From: Streptomyces vinaceus | Lineage (GTDB): Bacteria; Actinomycetota; Actinomycetes; Streptomycetales; Streptomycetaceae | NCBI RefSeq assembly: GCF_008704935.1 | Contig: NZ_CP023692.1 | Coordinates: 5,299,001 to 5,363,000 of the forward strand | Direction of reading: 5' to 3' | DNA: 64,000 nucleotides | Shown here: positions 48,120-57,945 of the stretch, piece by piece | Layout of the letters: the number at the start of each line of letters is the position of its first letter | How positions within the stretch are numbered: position 1 is the first letter of the stretch | Translations under genes and position numbers: made by a program | The notes under the pieces: model-generated | What the model saw: only the letters and a program-made list of their open reading frames with translations | The model's database searches: none | What the model was told of the DNA's origin: nothing

Positions 48120-49685
48120 TCACTGCAGGGTTGCCGCCATCAGGGTGACGTTCCCGCCCCCGTGGTTGCTTTCGAGCGTGATGGCGACTTCCAGGAGGGA
48201 GGGCTCAGGGGTCCGGAAGGTCATCTCGTACACCCGGAAGTAGTTCTCGTTCGGTGGTCCGGACGCGGTGTCGGCGGAGGCCGAGTAGGCGGGTGCTCCG
48301 CCGTTCCTGAGGGACGCGGAGAAACGGATCGAGCCCTGGCGGTAGGAGACGTACAGGCGGAACACCCGGGTCGTGTCCTTGGAGGGGACCAGGATGCGGA
48401 ACCCTGCGCCGGGGCCGCCCTGGTAGACCACCGAACGGACGCCGGTCGCCGACTCGTGCGGGGCGGCGCCCCCGGTCCACGAGAACGACACGGGCTGCCG
48501 GCTCGCGTGCAGCCTGAACGGGGGCTCGGTGCCGAGCGCGGTGAAGTCCCCGATGACGAAGGCGTCCGCTCTGCGGGTGACGCACGTGATGTTCGTCTGG
48601 CGGCATTCCGACTCCGCGGGCCCGCCGGTGAACTCGGCCGTGACGCCGCGGTCCTTGGGGAGGTAGCCCCACTGCACCCAGTCGGTCCTCCCCTCCCGCG
48701 ACAGGTCGACGTTCCCGGTGAAGCCGCTTGCGGAAGCCCGGAGCAGACTGCCGGCGGCGGGCGGGGACGCGGACTTCCCGCCGGCCTTCGAACCCCCGCC
48801 GGCGAAGGGGTCCAGCGCCAGGACGGTGACTGCCGCGAGGACCGTCACGGCCGCGGCCAGGCCGCGGGTCGGCCTGCGTGGACGCGGCCCGGTCGCGGCG
48901 GCGGTCCGCTCCGCTGCCGACGGCCCGGGCGGCGGCTCCCGGTACTGCCGGTTGCGGGCGAGGGCGAGCTCGGCAGGGAGGCCCGAAGAGCTCAGCTGCG
49001 GACTGGTCCTGTTGCGCTGCCGCATCCTGCCGTAGAGCTCGCGGTACAGGGTGTCCAGGTCCAGGTACCGGCGATCGTTCGCGATCCCCTCCCACAGGAC
49101 GGACACGAGTTCGGCGGTGAAGTCGGTCAGCGGCTGCCCCTGGGGGGCCTTCGCCTGCTCGTTGCGCTTCGTGGCGGTCAGGAGGAAGACGCCCTCGGCC
49201 GGTGGCTCTTCGGGTGGTAACCGCTTCCTCCCCATTCTCCCGCCCGAAGCCGCGCCGCTGTAGCAGCAGTCCAGGATGACGAGGTTGCGTCGGGCCCTGG
49301 ACCGCGGGTCCTGGAGGGCGTCGACGACGGATTTGTAGCGGACGGCCCGGTGCAGGAGGTCCGGGGAAGACCGGGGCATCGCCAGGTGTAGGCCCTTGCC
49401 GTGCTCCAGGTCGAGCAGACCGTGCCCCGCGTAGTACAGGACGAAGGTGTCCTCGGCCCGCTTCGTGAGGGAGTGGACGGCGTCGAGCACTTCCTCGGCG
49501 CCTGCGGGGCGGAGGATGACGCAGTGCTGCTCCGGCAGTCCCCACACCTCGGGGTCCATGAGCACGGCCCGCAGCTTTTCGAGGTTGTTCGCGACCGCGG
49601 GCAGGTCGTCCATGCCCTCCTCGCTGTACGCGGACACTCCGACCAGCAGGCACCGTGACGAGGCCGGATCGGGAAGCACGGCCAT
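48120..49685 (-). CDS. Transmembrane caspase-like protease of EACC1 conflict module
   Basis: The 521-aa protein has an N-terminal caspase/metacaspase (C14) domain, residues ~10-245: opening LLVGVSAYSEEGMDDL, catalytic His ~88 in LYYAGHG and catalytic Cys ~141 in VILDCCYSGA. A basic linker, one TM helix (~274-292) and a ~220-residue extracytoplasmic beta-rich domain with a close Cys pair (ESECRQTNITC) follow. The peptidase is thus predicted in the cytosol and a sensor-like domain outside. The gene follows the EACC1 gene by 11 bp. EACC1-effector pairs are described by Aravind and colleagues as NTP-dependent or multigene conflict systems in multicellular bacteria. It probably executes regulated cell death or signal cleavage. 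Confidence 0.88.
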   Translation of the reverse strand: MAVLPDPASSRCLLVGVSAYSEEGMDDLPAVANNLEKLRAVLMDPEVWGLPEQHCVILRPAGAEEVLDAVHSLTKRAEDTFVLYYAGHGLLDLEHGKGLHLAMPRSSPDLLHRAVRYKSVVDALQDPRSRARRNLVILDCCYSGAASGGRMGRKRLPPEEPPAEGVFLLTATKRNEQAKAPQGQPLTDFTAELVSVLWEGIANDRRYLDLDTLYRELYGRMRQRNRTSPQLSSSGLPAELALARNRQYREPPPGPSAAERTAAATGPRPRRPTRGLAAAVTVLAAVTVLALDPFAGGGSKAGGKSASPPAAGSLLRASASGFTGNVDLSREGRTDWVQWGYLPKDRGVTAEFTGGPAESECRQTNITCVTRRADAFVIGDFTALGTEPPFRLHASRQPVSFSWTGGAAPHESATGVRSVVYQGGPGAGFRILVPSKDTTRVFRLYVSYRQGSIRFSASLRNGGAPAYSASADTASGPPNENYFRVYEMTFRTPEPSLLEVAITLESNHGGGNVTLMAATLQ

Positions 49686-49696
49686 GGCCGTGGCGG

Positions 49697-50146
49697 CTAC
49701 TCGCCGCCCGGCCCGGGGCCGGGACCGCCGGCAGGTCTCGTGTCCACGGTGTCCACCGCGTCCGGCGAGGCCGTCCCGTCCGTCCCGTCCGTCGCATCCG
49801 GGATGCCGAGGGCCCCGGCGATCTCGGCCACTTGCCGGGGCGAAGCCCGTTCGATGGCGACCGCGGTATCGCCCCTCGTGATCCGCACGGTCGCGGAGCG
49901 CCGGCGCATCTCCATCCACGCGGCGATCGCCGCCGCCAGGCTGCCGAGCGCGCTGACGTCCTGGATGACCACGCTGATCGCGTCCAGCCCGGACCCCATG
50001 GACCCGGCCTCGGGCCGTGCGTACACGGGAGCGGGCCGGCAGTGCCTTCGTACCGCCGAGTCGTAGGACAGCCACTTGAGCAGTGAAGCCGTGGACTTCT
50101 CGCCCTCACCAAGATCAGTGGTCGATACAACCAATATGGCGTCCAA
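49697..50146 (-). CDS. Effector-associated constant component EACC1
   Basis: The 149-aa protein matches the EACC1 family: an early strand AILVVSTTDLGEG, a STASLLKWLSYDSAVRRH helix, the central SMGSGLDAISVVIQDVSALGSL segment, a helix AAAIAAWMEMRRR, then TVRITRGDTAVAIERASP and a disordered Gly/Pro/Thr tail. EACC1 proteins occur next to varied effectors such as caspases and peptidases and are thought to be an adaptor or trigger. The TTG at 50146 with GGGAG 5 nt upstream is the best start; a TTG at 50191 has none. It is 11 bp upstream of the caspase gene and 90 bp downstream of the acyl-CoA synthetase gene. Confidence 0.85.
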   Translation of the reverse strand: MDAILVVSTTDLGEGEKSTASLLKWLSYDSAVRRHCRPAPVYARPEAGSMGSGLDAISVVIQDVSALGSLAAAIAAWMEMRRRSATVRITRGDTAVAIERASPRQVAEIAGALGIPDATDGTDGTASPDAVDTVDTRPAGGPGPGPGGE

Positions 50147-50236
50147 TGGGACTCCCGTGGTCGCGGAGCGGCAGATGGCCGAGCGGCTCAAGTATGGCGT
50201 GAACTCGGCCCCCTTGTCCGGGAGTTACCGCGTCCT

Positions 50237-52033
<1,797 letters not shown>

Positions 52034-52262
52034 GACTGCTGCTCCTCTGGGCGCCATCGCCACCATGTGGACCGACCGGACGTTACCCACCGGTAGTGGG
52101 TTCCGGATAGAGGGAACCGGCCAGATGTTCCGTGCGTCACATGACGCGGCCGTGCCATGCCGACAGTAGTCGACCCCGTCGACGACTCGGAAGTAACCGC
52201 AGGTAGGCAGCCTGTGAAGGTTCCTCTACCCGCCGCACCCAAGCCCCCCTAGGGTGGGGCGC

Positions 52263-53045
52263 ATGGGTGGCAGGAAGAGCAGTACGAGAGTCCACGTCGT
52301 CAGCGACGTCCACGGCAACGCCGAAGCGCTCGCCCGGGCCGGAGACGGCGCCGACGCGCTGATCTGCCTCGGTGACCTCGTGCTCTTCCTCGACTACGCC
52401 GACCACTCGCGCGGCATCTTCCCCGACCTGTTCGGCATCGAGAACGCCGACCGGATCGTCGAGCTGCGCACCGCCCGCCGGTTCGACGAGGCGCGCGACC
52501 TCGGCCGTCGGCTGTGGGCCGGACTGGACCGGGAACAGCTGATCGAGGGCGCCGTGCGCCGCCAGTACGCCGAGATGTTCGCCGCGTTCCCGCAGCCCAC
52601 GTACGCCACCTACGGCAATGTCGACATCCCGGGTCTGTGGCCCGAGTACGCCGGCCCCGGCATCACCGTCCTCGACGGGCAGCGCGTGGAGATCGGCGGC
52701 CGCGTCTTCGGCTTCGTCGGCGGCGGACTGCCCTCCCCGATGCGCACCCCGTACGAGGTGGACGAGGAGGAGTACGCCGCCAAGGTCGAGGCGCTCGGCG
52801 AGGTGGACGTCCTGTGCTCCCACATCCCGCCGGAGGTCCCGGAGCTCTGCTACGACACGGTCGCGCGCCGCTTCGAGCGCGGCAGCGAGGCCCTGCTCGC
52901 GGCGATCCGGCGGACCCGGCCGCGGTACGCCCTGTTCGGGCACGTGCACCAGCCGCTGGCGCGGCGGATGCGGATCGGCGGCACGGAGTGCGTGAACGTC
53001 GGGCACTTCGCCGCCACGGGAAGGCCGTGGGCCCTGGAGTGGTGA
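52263..53045 (+). CDS. Metallophosphoesterase
   Basis: The 260-aa calcineurin-like phosphoesterase has the metal motifs HVVSDVHGNAEAL (DxH), CLGDLV (GDxxD-like), TYGNVDIPG (GNxD/H region), VLCSHIPPEVPELC (H) and LFGHVHQPLARR (GHxH). The substrate is unknown; relatives act on cyclic nucleotides or phosphomonoesters. The start is probably ATG 52263 on a leaderless mRNA: TAGGGT (52250-52255) ends 7 nt before it and no ribosome site is seen. A 20-bp tandem duplication copies the gene end across the stop. The gene is divergent from fadD. Confidence 0.88.
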   Translation: MGGRKSSTRVHVVSDVHGNAEALARAGDGADALICLGDLVLFLDYADHSRGIFPDLFGIENADRIVELRTARRFDEARDLGRRLWAGLDREQLIEGAVRRQYAEMFAAFPQPTYATYGNVDIPGLWPEYAGPGITVLDGQRVEIGGRVFGFVGGGLPSPMRTPYEVDEEEYAAKVEALGEVDVLCSHIPPEVPELCYDTVARRFERGSEALLAAIRRTRPRYALFGHVHQPLARRMRIGGTECVNVGHFAATGRPWALEW

Positions 53046-53065
53046 GCCGGGCCCTGGAGTGGTGA
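53029..53065 (+). repeat. Tandem duplication spanning phosphoesterase stop
   Basis: GGGCCCTGGAGTGGTGA occurs at 53029-53045 and again at 53049-53065, an offset of 20 bp. Both copies carry the TGA. Confidence 0.8.
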
Positions 53066-53144
53066 CCTCCGCACGCACGGTAGCCTGCACGCGGCGGCCG
53101 CAGGCCGCACACTTCCTCGAAAACTCCCTGGAGGGGCGACCGCC

Positions 53145-53585
53145 ATGGCCGAACACACCAGCTCGAGCATCACGATCGATGCGGCGCCGGCCGACGTGAT
53201 GGCCGTGATCGCCGACTTCGCGCGCTACCCCGAGTGGACCGGCGAGGTGAAGGAGGCCGAGGTGCTGGCCACCGACGCCGAGGGCCGCGCCGAGAAGGTC
53301 CGGCTGCTGCTCGACGCGGGCGCGATCAAGGACGACCACACCCTCGCCTACTCGTGGAAGGGCGCCGACGAGGTCAGCTGGACCCTGGACAAGTCGCAGA
53401 TGCTGCGCCAGCTCGACGGCTCGTACCGGCTCGCCCCGCTGGACGGCGGCAAGCGCACCGAGGTCACCTACCAGCTGACCGTGGACGTCAAGATCCCCAT
53501 GCTCGGCATGATCAAGCGCAAGGCCGAGAAGGTCATCATCGACCGCGCCCTGGCGGGCCTGAAGAAGCGCGTCGAGTCGGCCTGA
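53145..53585 (+). CDS. SRPBCC-family lipid-binding/cyclase-like protein
   Basis: The 146-aa protein has the Bet v1/START helix-grip fold: SSSITIDAAPADVMAVIADFARYPEWTGEV, alternating strands, and a C-terminal long helix ending ALAGLKKRVESA. The hydrophobic cavity usually holds a lipid or polyketide. GGAGG precedes the ATG. It matches by order the mycobacterial Rv2185c-type protein beside fadD15. It is 3 bp upstream of the ArsA-like gene, so the two are probably co-translated. The ligand is unknown. Confidence 0.9.
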   Translation: MAEHTSSSITIDAAPADVMAVIADFARYPEWTGEVKEAEVLATDAEGRAEKVRLLLDAGAIKDDHTLAYSWKGADEVSWTLDKSQMLRQLDGSYRLAPLDGGKRTEVTYQLTVDVKIPMLGMIKRKAEKVIIDRALAGLKKRVESA

Positions 53586-53588
53586 CCG

Positions 53589-54815
53589 ATGCGCATCCTG
53601 CTCATCACCGGCCCCGGAGGGGCGGGGCGGACCACGGTGGCCGCCGCCACCGCCCTCGCCGCCGCCGGGAACGGTGCACGGGTGCTGCTGGTCTCCGGCG
53701 CCCCCGCGGACCATCTCCACGCACTGGTCGGCGAGGTGCCGGGGGAGCCCGCCCCGGCCGCGCCCGGGCCGGCCGCCGGGGTCCGCGTGGCCCGGGTGGA
53801 CTCCGGAGAGGAGTTCCGCGAGGAGCTCGTCGCCCTCCAGGAGCGCGGATCGGCACTCCTCGGCATGGTCGGGGCCCGGCCGCTGGGGGCCGAGGAGCTC
53901 ACCGAGCTGCCCGGCGCCGAGCAGTTCGCCCTGCTGCGCGCCCTGCGCCGGGCCGCGGCCGCGCCCGGCACCGACCTCGTCGTCGTCGACCTGCCCCCGC
54001 TCCCGCAGGCCGTGGCCGCCCTCGCCCTCCCCGCCCAGCTGCGCCGCTACCTGGCCCGGCTGCTCCCCGCCGAGCGGCAGGCGGCCCGCGCCCTGCGGCC
54101 CGTACTGGCCCAGCTGGCCGGCGTACCCATGCCCGCGCAGTGGCTGTACGAGGCCGCCGCACGCTGGGACGAGGAGCTGGCCGCCGTCCAGGCCGTCATC
54201 GAGGCCGGCACCACCTCGCTGCACGTGGTCGCCGAGCCCGGGCCCGGCGCGGACGCCGCGCTGCGGACCGGGCTGCTCGGGCTCGCCCTCGAACAGCTCC
54301 CGGTCGCCGCGATCGTCGCCAACCGGATGGTGCCCCAGGGCTCGCCCGACCCCTGGCTGGCCGGGCTCGCCGCCCAGCAGGAGAAGTACGCCGCCCAGTG
54401 GGCCGGTACCGGCCGGCCCGGGAGCACAGCGGCCGGGGACGTCCCCGTACTGCCGCTCGGCCACCTCGGGCGCGACCCTGCCGGGCCGGACGACCTGATC
54501 CGGCTCGCCGGGGCGCAGGGGCTGGTCCCGCGCGATCCGGAGGACTCCCGCGCCCGCTGCGCGTGGACGGTCGAGGACCGGCTCGCCGACGACGGGGTAC
54601 TCGTCTGGGTGGTACCGCTGCCCGGCGCCCGCAAGTGCGATCTCGACCTGGTCCGGCGCGGCGACGAGCTGCTGCTCGCGGCGGGCCCGTACCGCAGGAT
54701 CGTTCCGCTCCCCTCCGTGCTGCGCCGCTGCACGGTCTCCGGCGCCGCGCTCGCCGACGGGGTGCTCCGCATCCGCTTCACGCCCGACCCGGACCTGTGG
54801 CCGCGCCGGGGCTGA
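53589..54815 (+). CDS. ArsA-like ATPase fold with degenerate P-loop
   Basis: The 408-aa protein resembles ArsA/Get3 of the SIMIBI class. The N-terminal strand and loop read LLITGPGGAGRTTVAAATALA: the deviant Walker A KGGVGKT has lost both Lys (P and R at these places), while the following Thr pair remains. LVVVDLPPLPQAV sits at the Walker B/switch II place. A C-terminal all-beta ArsA HSP20-like domain follows (VWVVPLPGARKCDLDLVRRGDELLLAAGPYRR). ATP hydrolysis is doubtful; it may bind nucleotide only or serve as a scaffold. It is in an operon with the SRPBCC gene. Confidence 0.85.
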   Translation: MRILLITGPGGAGRTTVAAATALAAAGNGARVLLVSGAPADHLHALVGEVPGEPAPAAPGPAAGVRVARVDSGEEFREELVALQERGSALLGMVGARPLGAEELTELPGAEQFALLRALRRAAAAPGTDLVVVDLPPLPQAVAALALPAQLRRYLARLLPAERQAARALRPVLAQLAGVPMPAQWLYEAAARWDEELAAVQAVIEAGTTSLHVVAEPGPGADAALRTGLLGLALEQLPVAAIVANRMVPQGSPDPWLAGLAAQQEKYAAQWAGTGRPGSTAAGDVPVLPLGHLGRDPAGPDDLIRLAGAQGLVPRDPEDSRARCAWTVEDRLADDGVLVWVVPLPGARKCDLDLVRRGDELLLAAGPYRRIVPLPSVLRRCTVSGAALADGVLRIRFTPDPDLWPRRG

Positions 54816-54920
54816 ACGGCGCGCGGGGCGGTACGCGGGCCTGAACCGCGTACCGCCGTTCGGGTACCGTCGAAGGTAGTACGTACCGCACGCCCAGCAG
54901 CTGCCGCAGGAGAGTCCGCC

Positions 54921-55403
54921 ATGAGCGAGGCCACCGACCGTCCCACCGACGACGCCTGGGCCAAGGCCTGCGCCGAGGACCTCGCCGCGGAGCAGGAGCG
55001 CCGCCGGGCCCGCGAGGGCGCGGGCGACGCCGGCGGCGGAGCCGGTACCGGGACCGCCGCCGAAGAGCTGTTCAAACTGTTCGAGGCCGTCGCCGACAAG
55101 GTGTCCGCGCTGAACAACCCGCTGCTCGGCGCCGCCGCCCAGGGCGCCGTACGCCAGTTCGTCAATCAGGCGAAGGCCGCCGCCAAGCCCGTCGTCGAGC
55201 GCAACCCCGAGGTCTTCGACCACCTCGCGGCCGCCGGCTCCGAGCTGCTCGCCGCGTACCGCTCGGCCGTCGAGGGCCACGAGCGGCGCTGGACCCGCGA
55301 CGAGCCCGCGCCCGGCACTCCCCCGGACCGTCCCTCCGGCGACCACACCGACCCGCGCGACGAGGGTGGCGGCGGTCCCACCCAGCGGATCGATCTCGAC
55401 TGA
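54921..55403 (+). CDS. DUF5304 family protein upstream of glucokinase
   Basis: The 160-aa acidic protein has a Glu/Arg-rich N-terminus, a central amphipathic helix region (TAAEELFKLFEAVADKVSAL, QGAVRQFVNQAKAAAKPV) and a disordered acidic C-terminus. It has no signal or TM. From memory it corresponds to SCO2127 of S. coelicolor, the gene just upstream of glkA, which has been linked to glucose uptake and carbon catabolite repression. The ATG has CAGGAGAG upstream. It lies 61 bp before glkA on the same strand. The molecular function is unknown. Confidence 0.85.
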   Translation: MSEATDRPTDDAWAKACAEDLAAEQERRRAREGAGDAGGGAGTGTAAEELFKLFEAVADKVSALNNPLLGAAAQGAVRQFVNQAKAAAKPVVERNPEVFDHLAAAGSELLAAYRSAVEGHERRWTRDEPAPGTPPDRPSGDHTDPRDEGGGGPTQRIDLD

Positions 55404-55464
55404 GACCGCGCCGCCCTCGGGTACCGTTGGCCGTGGCGGGGTTTGACCGGAAACCGAGGGACTA

Positions 55465-56406
55465 ATGGGACTCACCATCGGCGTCGACATCGGCGGCACG
55501 AAGATCGCGGCCGGCGTGGTCGACGAAGAGGGCACCATCCTTGAGACGTACAAGGTGCCCACCCCGCCGACCGCGGACGGCGTGACGGACGCGATCTGCG
55601 CCGCAGTGTCCGAAGTCAGCAGCAGCCACAGCATCGAGGCCGTCGGCATCGGCGCCGCCGGATACGTGGACGACAAGCGCGCGACCGTCCTCTTCGCACC
55701 GAACATCAACTGGCGCCACGAGCCGCTCAAGGACAAGGTGGAGCAGCGCATCGGCCTGCCGGTCGTCGTCGAGAACGACGCCAACTGCGCCGCCTGGGGC
55801 GAGTACCGCTTCGGCGCCGGCCAGGGCCACGAGGACGTCATCTGCATCACGCTCGGCACGGGCCTGGGCGGCGGCATCATCATCGGCAACAAGCTGCGCC
55901 GCGGACGCTTCGGCGTGGCCGCCGAGTTCGGGCACATCCGGGTGGTCCCGGACGGCCTGCTGTGCGGGTGCGGCAGCCAGGGCTGCTGGGAGCAGTACGC
56001 CTCCGGCCGCGCGCTCGTCCGGTACGCGAAGCAGCGCGCCAACGCCACCCCCGAGAACGCGGTGGCGCTGCTCGCGCTCGGCGACGGCACCCCCGAGGGC
56101 ATCGAGGGCAGGCACATCAGCGAGGCCGCGCGGGCCGGTGACCTGGTGGCCGTCGACGCCTTCCGCGAGCTGGCCCGCTGGGCGGGCGCCGGTCTGGCCG
56201 ACCTGGCCTCGCTCTTCGACCCGTCGGCGTTCATCGTCGGCGGCGGGGTCTCGGACGAGGGCGACCTCGTCCTCGACCCGATCCGCAAGTCCTTCAAGCG
56301 CTGGCTGGTCGGCGGCGCCTGGCGCCCGCACGCCCAGGTGCTGGCCGCGCAGCTCGGCGGCAAGGCCGGGCTCGTCGGCGCGGCGGACCTGGCCCGCCAG
56401 GGCTGA
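55465..56406 (+). CDS. glkA: ROK-family glucokinase
   Basis: The 313-aa enzyme phosphorylates glucose with ATP. ROK elements are TIGVDIGGTKIAAGVVDEEG (phosphate-1), VENDANCAAWGEY with the catalytic Asp, ITLGTGLGGGIIIGNK, EFGHIRV, and the zinc-binding CGCGSQGCWEQYASG. In Streptomyces, GlkA also mediates glucose repression. The ATG has GAGGGA upstream. The DUF5304 gene precedes it, as in S. coelicolor. pfkA at 61758 serves the next committed step of glycolysis. Confidence 0.96.
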   Translation: MGLTIGVDIGGTKIAAGVVDEEGTILETYKVPTPPTADGVTDAICAAVSEVSSSHSIEAVGIGAAGYVDDKRATVLFAPNINWRHEPLKDKVEQRIGLPVVVENDANCAAWGEYRFGAGQGHEDVICITLGTGLGGGIIIGNKLRRGRFGVAAEFGHIRVVPDGLLCGCGSQGCWEQYASGRALVRYAKQRANATPENAVALLALGDGTPEGIEGRHISEAARAGDLVAVDAFRELARWAGAGLADLASLFDPSAFIVGGGVSDEGDLVLDPIRKSFKRWLVGGAWRPHAQVLAAQLGGKAGLVGAADLARQG

Positions 56407-56477
56407 CACCCGCTGTTGACCGAACTGCCCGCCGCGCCCTCTGTGGCACGGCGGGCAGTCTGGCTATGTTGCGGTGC

Positions 56478-57227
56478 ATGCTGCCGAACTCTGTGACGGA
56501 ACCCGACGGTTCCGCGGTGATCCGAGCCCTCAGCTACAACGTCCGCTCGATGCGCGACGACGAGGAAGCCCTGGCCCGGGTGATCCGCGCCTGCGCCCCC
56601 GACCTGGTGTTCGTCCAGGAGGCCCCGCGGTTCTTCCGCTGGCGCAAGCACGCGGCGCGGCTGGCCGCGAAGACCGACCTGGTGGTGCTGAGCGGGGGCG
56701 CCACGGCCGCGGGCCCGCTGCTCCTGTGCTCCCTACGGGCCTTCGTGGAACGGACCGAGGACGTCCTGCTCCCGCGGACCCCGGGCCTGCACCGGAGGGG
56801 CTTCGCTACGGCGGTGGTCCGGTTCGGGGCCGCACGGGTCGGGGTCGTCAGCGCCCACCTGTCCCTGGACCGGGCGGAGCGGGCCGCCCAGGCGGGACTG
56901 CTCGCCCAGCGGGCGGCGTCGCTGGGGGCGCCGCACGCGATCGTGGCGGCGGACGTGAACGAGGCCCCCGGCGGGCCGGCCTACGGGCGCCTCACCGAGA
57001 GCCTGCGCGACTGCTGGACGGTGTCCCCGTGGGGCGGCGAGCGTACCTTCCCGGCGGCGGCGCCGGACCGGCGGATCGACGCCGTCTTCGCCTCGCCGGG
57101 GGTGGAGGTGCTGGCCTGCGGCGTTCCCGAGGGCCTGCCCGGAGTCACCCCCCGGGACCTGCACGCCGCCACCGACCACCTCCCGGTGCTGGCCGCCCTC
57201 CGCCTCCCGGCACAGGCCGGCGTCTGA
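56478..57227 (+). CDS. Endonuclease/exonuclease/phosphatase (EEP) family protein
   Basis: The product (249 aa from ATG 56478, 253 aa from ATG 56466) is cytosolic and has the EEP fold: ALSYNVRSMRDDEEAL, LVFVQEAPRFF (metal Glu), VVSAHLSLDRAER, IVAADVNEAPGGPAY (catalytic Asp/Asn) and the C-terminal ATDHLPVLA (His). Targets range from nucleic acid to phospholipid and inositol phosphates; none can be named here. ATG 56478 is preferred as a leaderless start: TATGTT ends 7 nt upstream and no ribosome site is present. A tandem repeat crosses the stop. Confidence 0.87.
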   Translation: MLPNSVTEPDGSAVIRALSYNVRSMRDDEEALARVIRACAPDLVFVQEAPRFFRWRKHAARLAAKTDLVVLSGGATAAGPLLLCSLRAFVERTEDVLLPRTPGLHRRGFATAVVRFGAARVGVVSAHLSLDRAERAAQAGLLAQRAASLGAPHAIVAADVNEAPGGPAYGRLTESLRDCWTVSPWGGERTFPAAAPDRRIDAVFASPGVEVLACGVPEGLPGVTPRDLHAATDHLPVLAALRLPAQAGV

Positions 57228-57272
57228 GACGCGGGTCCGGGGCGGGTGCTGAGACGCGGGATCCGGGGCGGG
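57225..57272 (+). repeat. Tandem duplication spanning EEP gene stop
   Basis: TGAGACGCGGG-TCCGGGGCGGG at 57225-57246 is repeated with one inserted A at 57250-57272. The first copy begins with the stop codon of the gene. Confidence 0.75.
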
Positions 57273-57360
57273 AGCGCACCCGGCGCCCGGCCCCGGCGGG
57301 TGCGCCCGGACCACGGCGTTCCCACGGCGGCGTTCCCGCCGCGGCTCCTACACCGCGGCA

Positions 57361-57945
57361 CTACACCACGGCGCCGCGCCCCGGATCGTCGTCCTCGTCA
57401 TCGTCGTGCGACATCCGGGCGACGAGCGTCGCGAAACCGCCCAGGAAGCCGCCGATCCCCAGCGTCGTCAGCCACCACGTCATGTCCCACTGCAACAGCA
57501 CCGCCACCAGCAGCAGCACCGGCCCGCCCACCACCGCGAGCCACGCGAACTTCGCCGTCGTGTCCGCCGGCGGCAGCTCCGGCTCCGGGGGGACGAAGTG
57601 GCCCTCGTCCTTCTCGTCCGGCTCCGCCGGAGTGTGATCGCGCGGCCCGCTCCCGGGCCCCGTGGCGCCCGGACCCACCCCCGGCGCGAACACCACCGAG
57701 CTCCCGAGCACCGTCGGCGCCGGCGGCGGCGCGGCCGGAGCCTCCGGCGGCTCCGCGGACGACGCGGCTGCCGGAGGCTCCGGTTCCACGTCCTCCTCCG
57801 GCAGCATCAGGTTCTCGATCGGCCGGAACGGCCTCGCCCCCGGCGGGTCCGGCGGCTCCTGCCCGTACCCGGCGACGATCGCCGCCCAGGCCGCCTCCTC
57901 GTCCAGCGGGGGGACGCCCCCCGGGGACTCCTCGTGCTCAGCCAC
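57361..57945 (-). CDS. Pro-rich membrane protein downstream of esterase
   Basis: The 194-aa protein starts at GTG 57945, overlapping the esterase gene by 8 bp. About 120 residues are disordered and Pro/Glu/Ala-rich. Two close C-terminal TM helices (FAWLAVVGGPVLLLVAVLLQW and WLTTLGIGGFLGGFATLVARM) and a short Asp-rich tail (SHDDDEDDDPGRG) follow. No family is recognised with confidence. It is translationally coupled to the esterase gene and might anchor or regulate it. The function is unknown. Confidence 0.8.
   Translation of the reverse strand: MAEHEESPGGVPPLDEEAAWAAIVAGYGQEPPDPPGARPFRPIENLMLPEEDVEPEPPAAASSAEPPEAPAAPPPAPTVLGSSVVFAPGVGPGATGPGSGPRDHTPAEPDEKDEGHFVPPEPELPPADTTAKFAWLAVVGGPVLLLVAVLLQWDMTWWLTTLGIGGFLGGFATLVARMSHDDDEDDDPGRGAVV

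Noticed and set aside
52137..56651. Very long minus-strand open frame (about 1500 codons)
   Set aside because: It lies opposite several well-supported plus-strand genes and has a low-complexity Arg/Pro/Ala/Gly composition. It is a shadow of GC3-rich codons.
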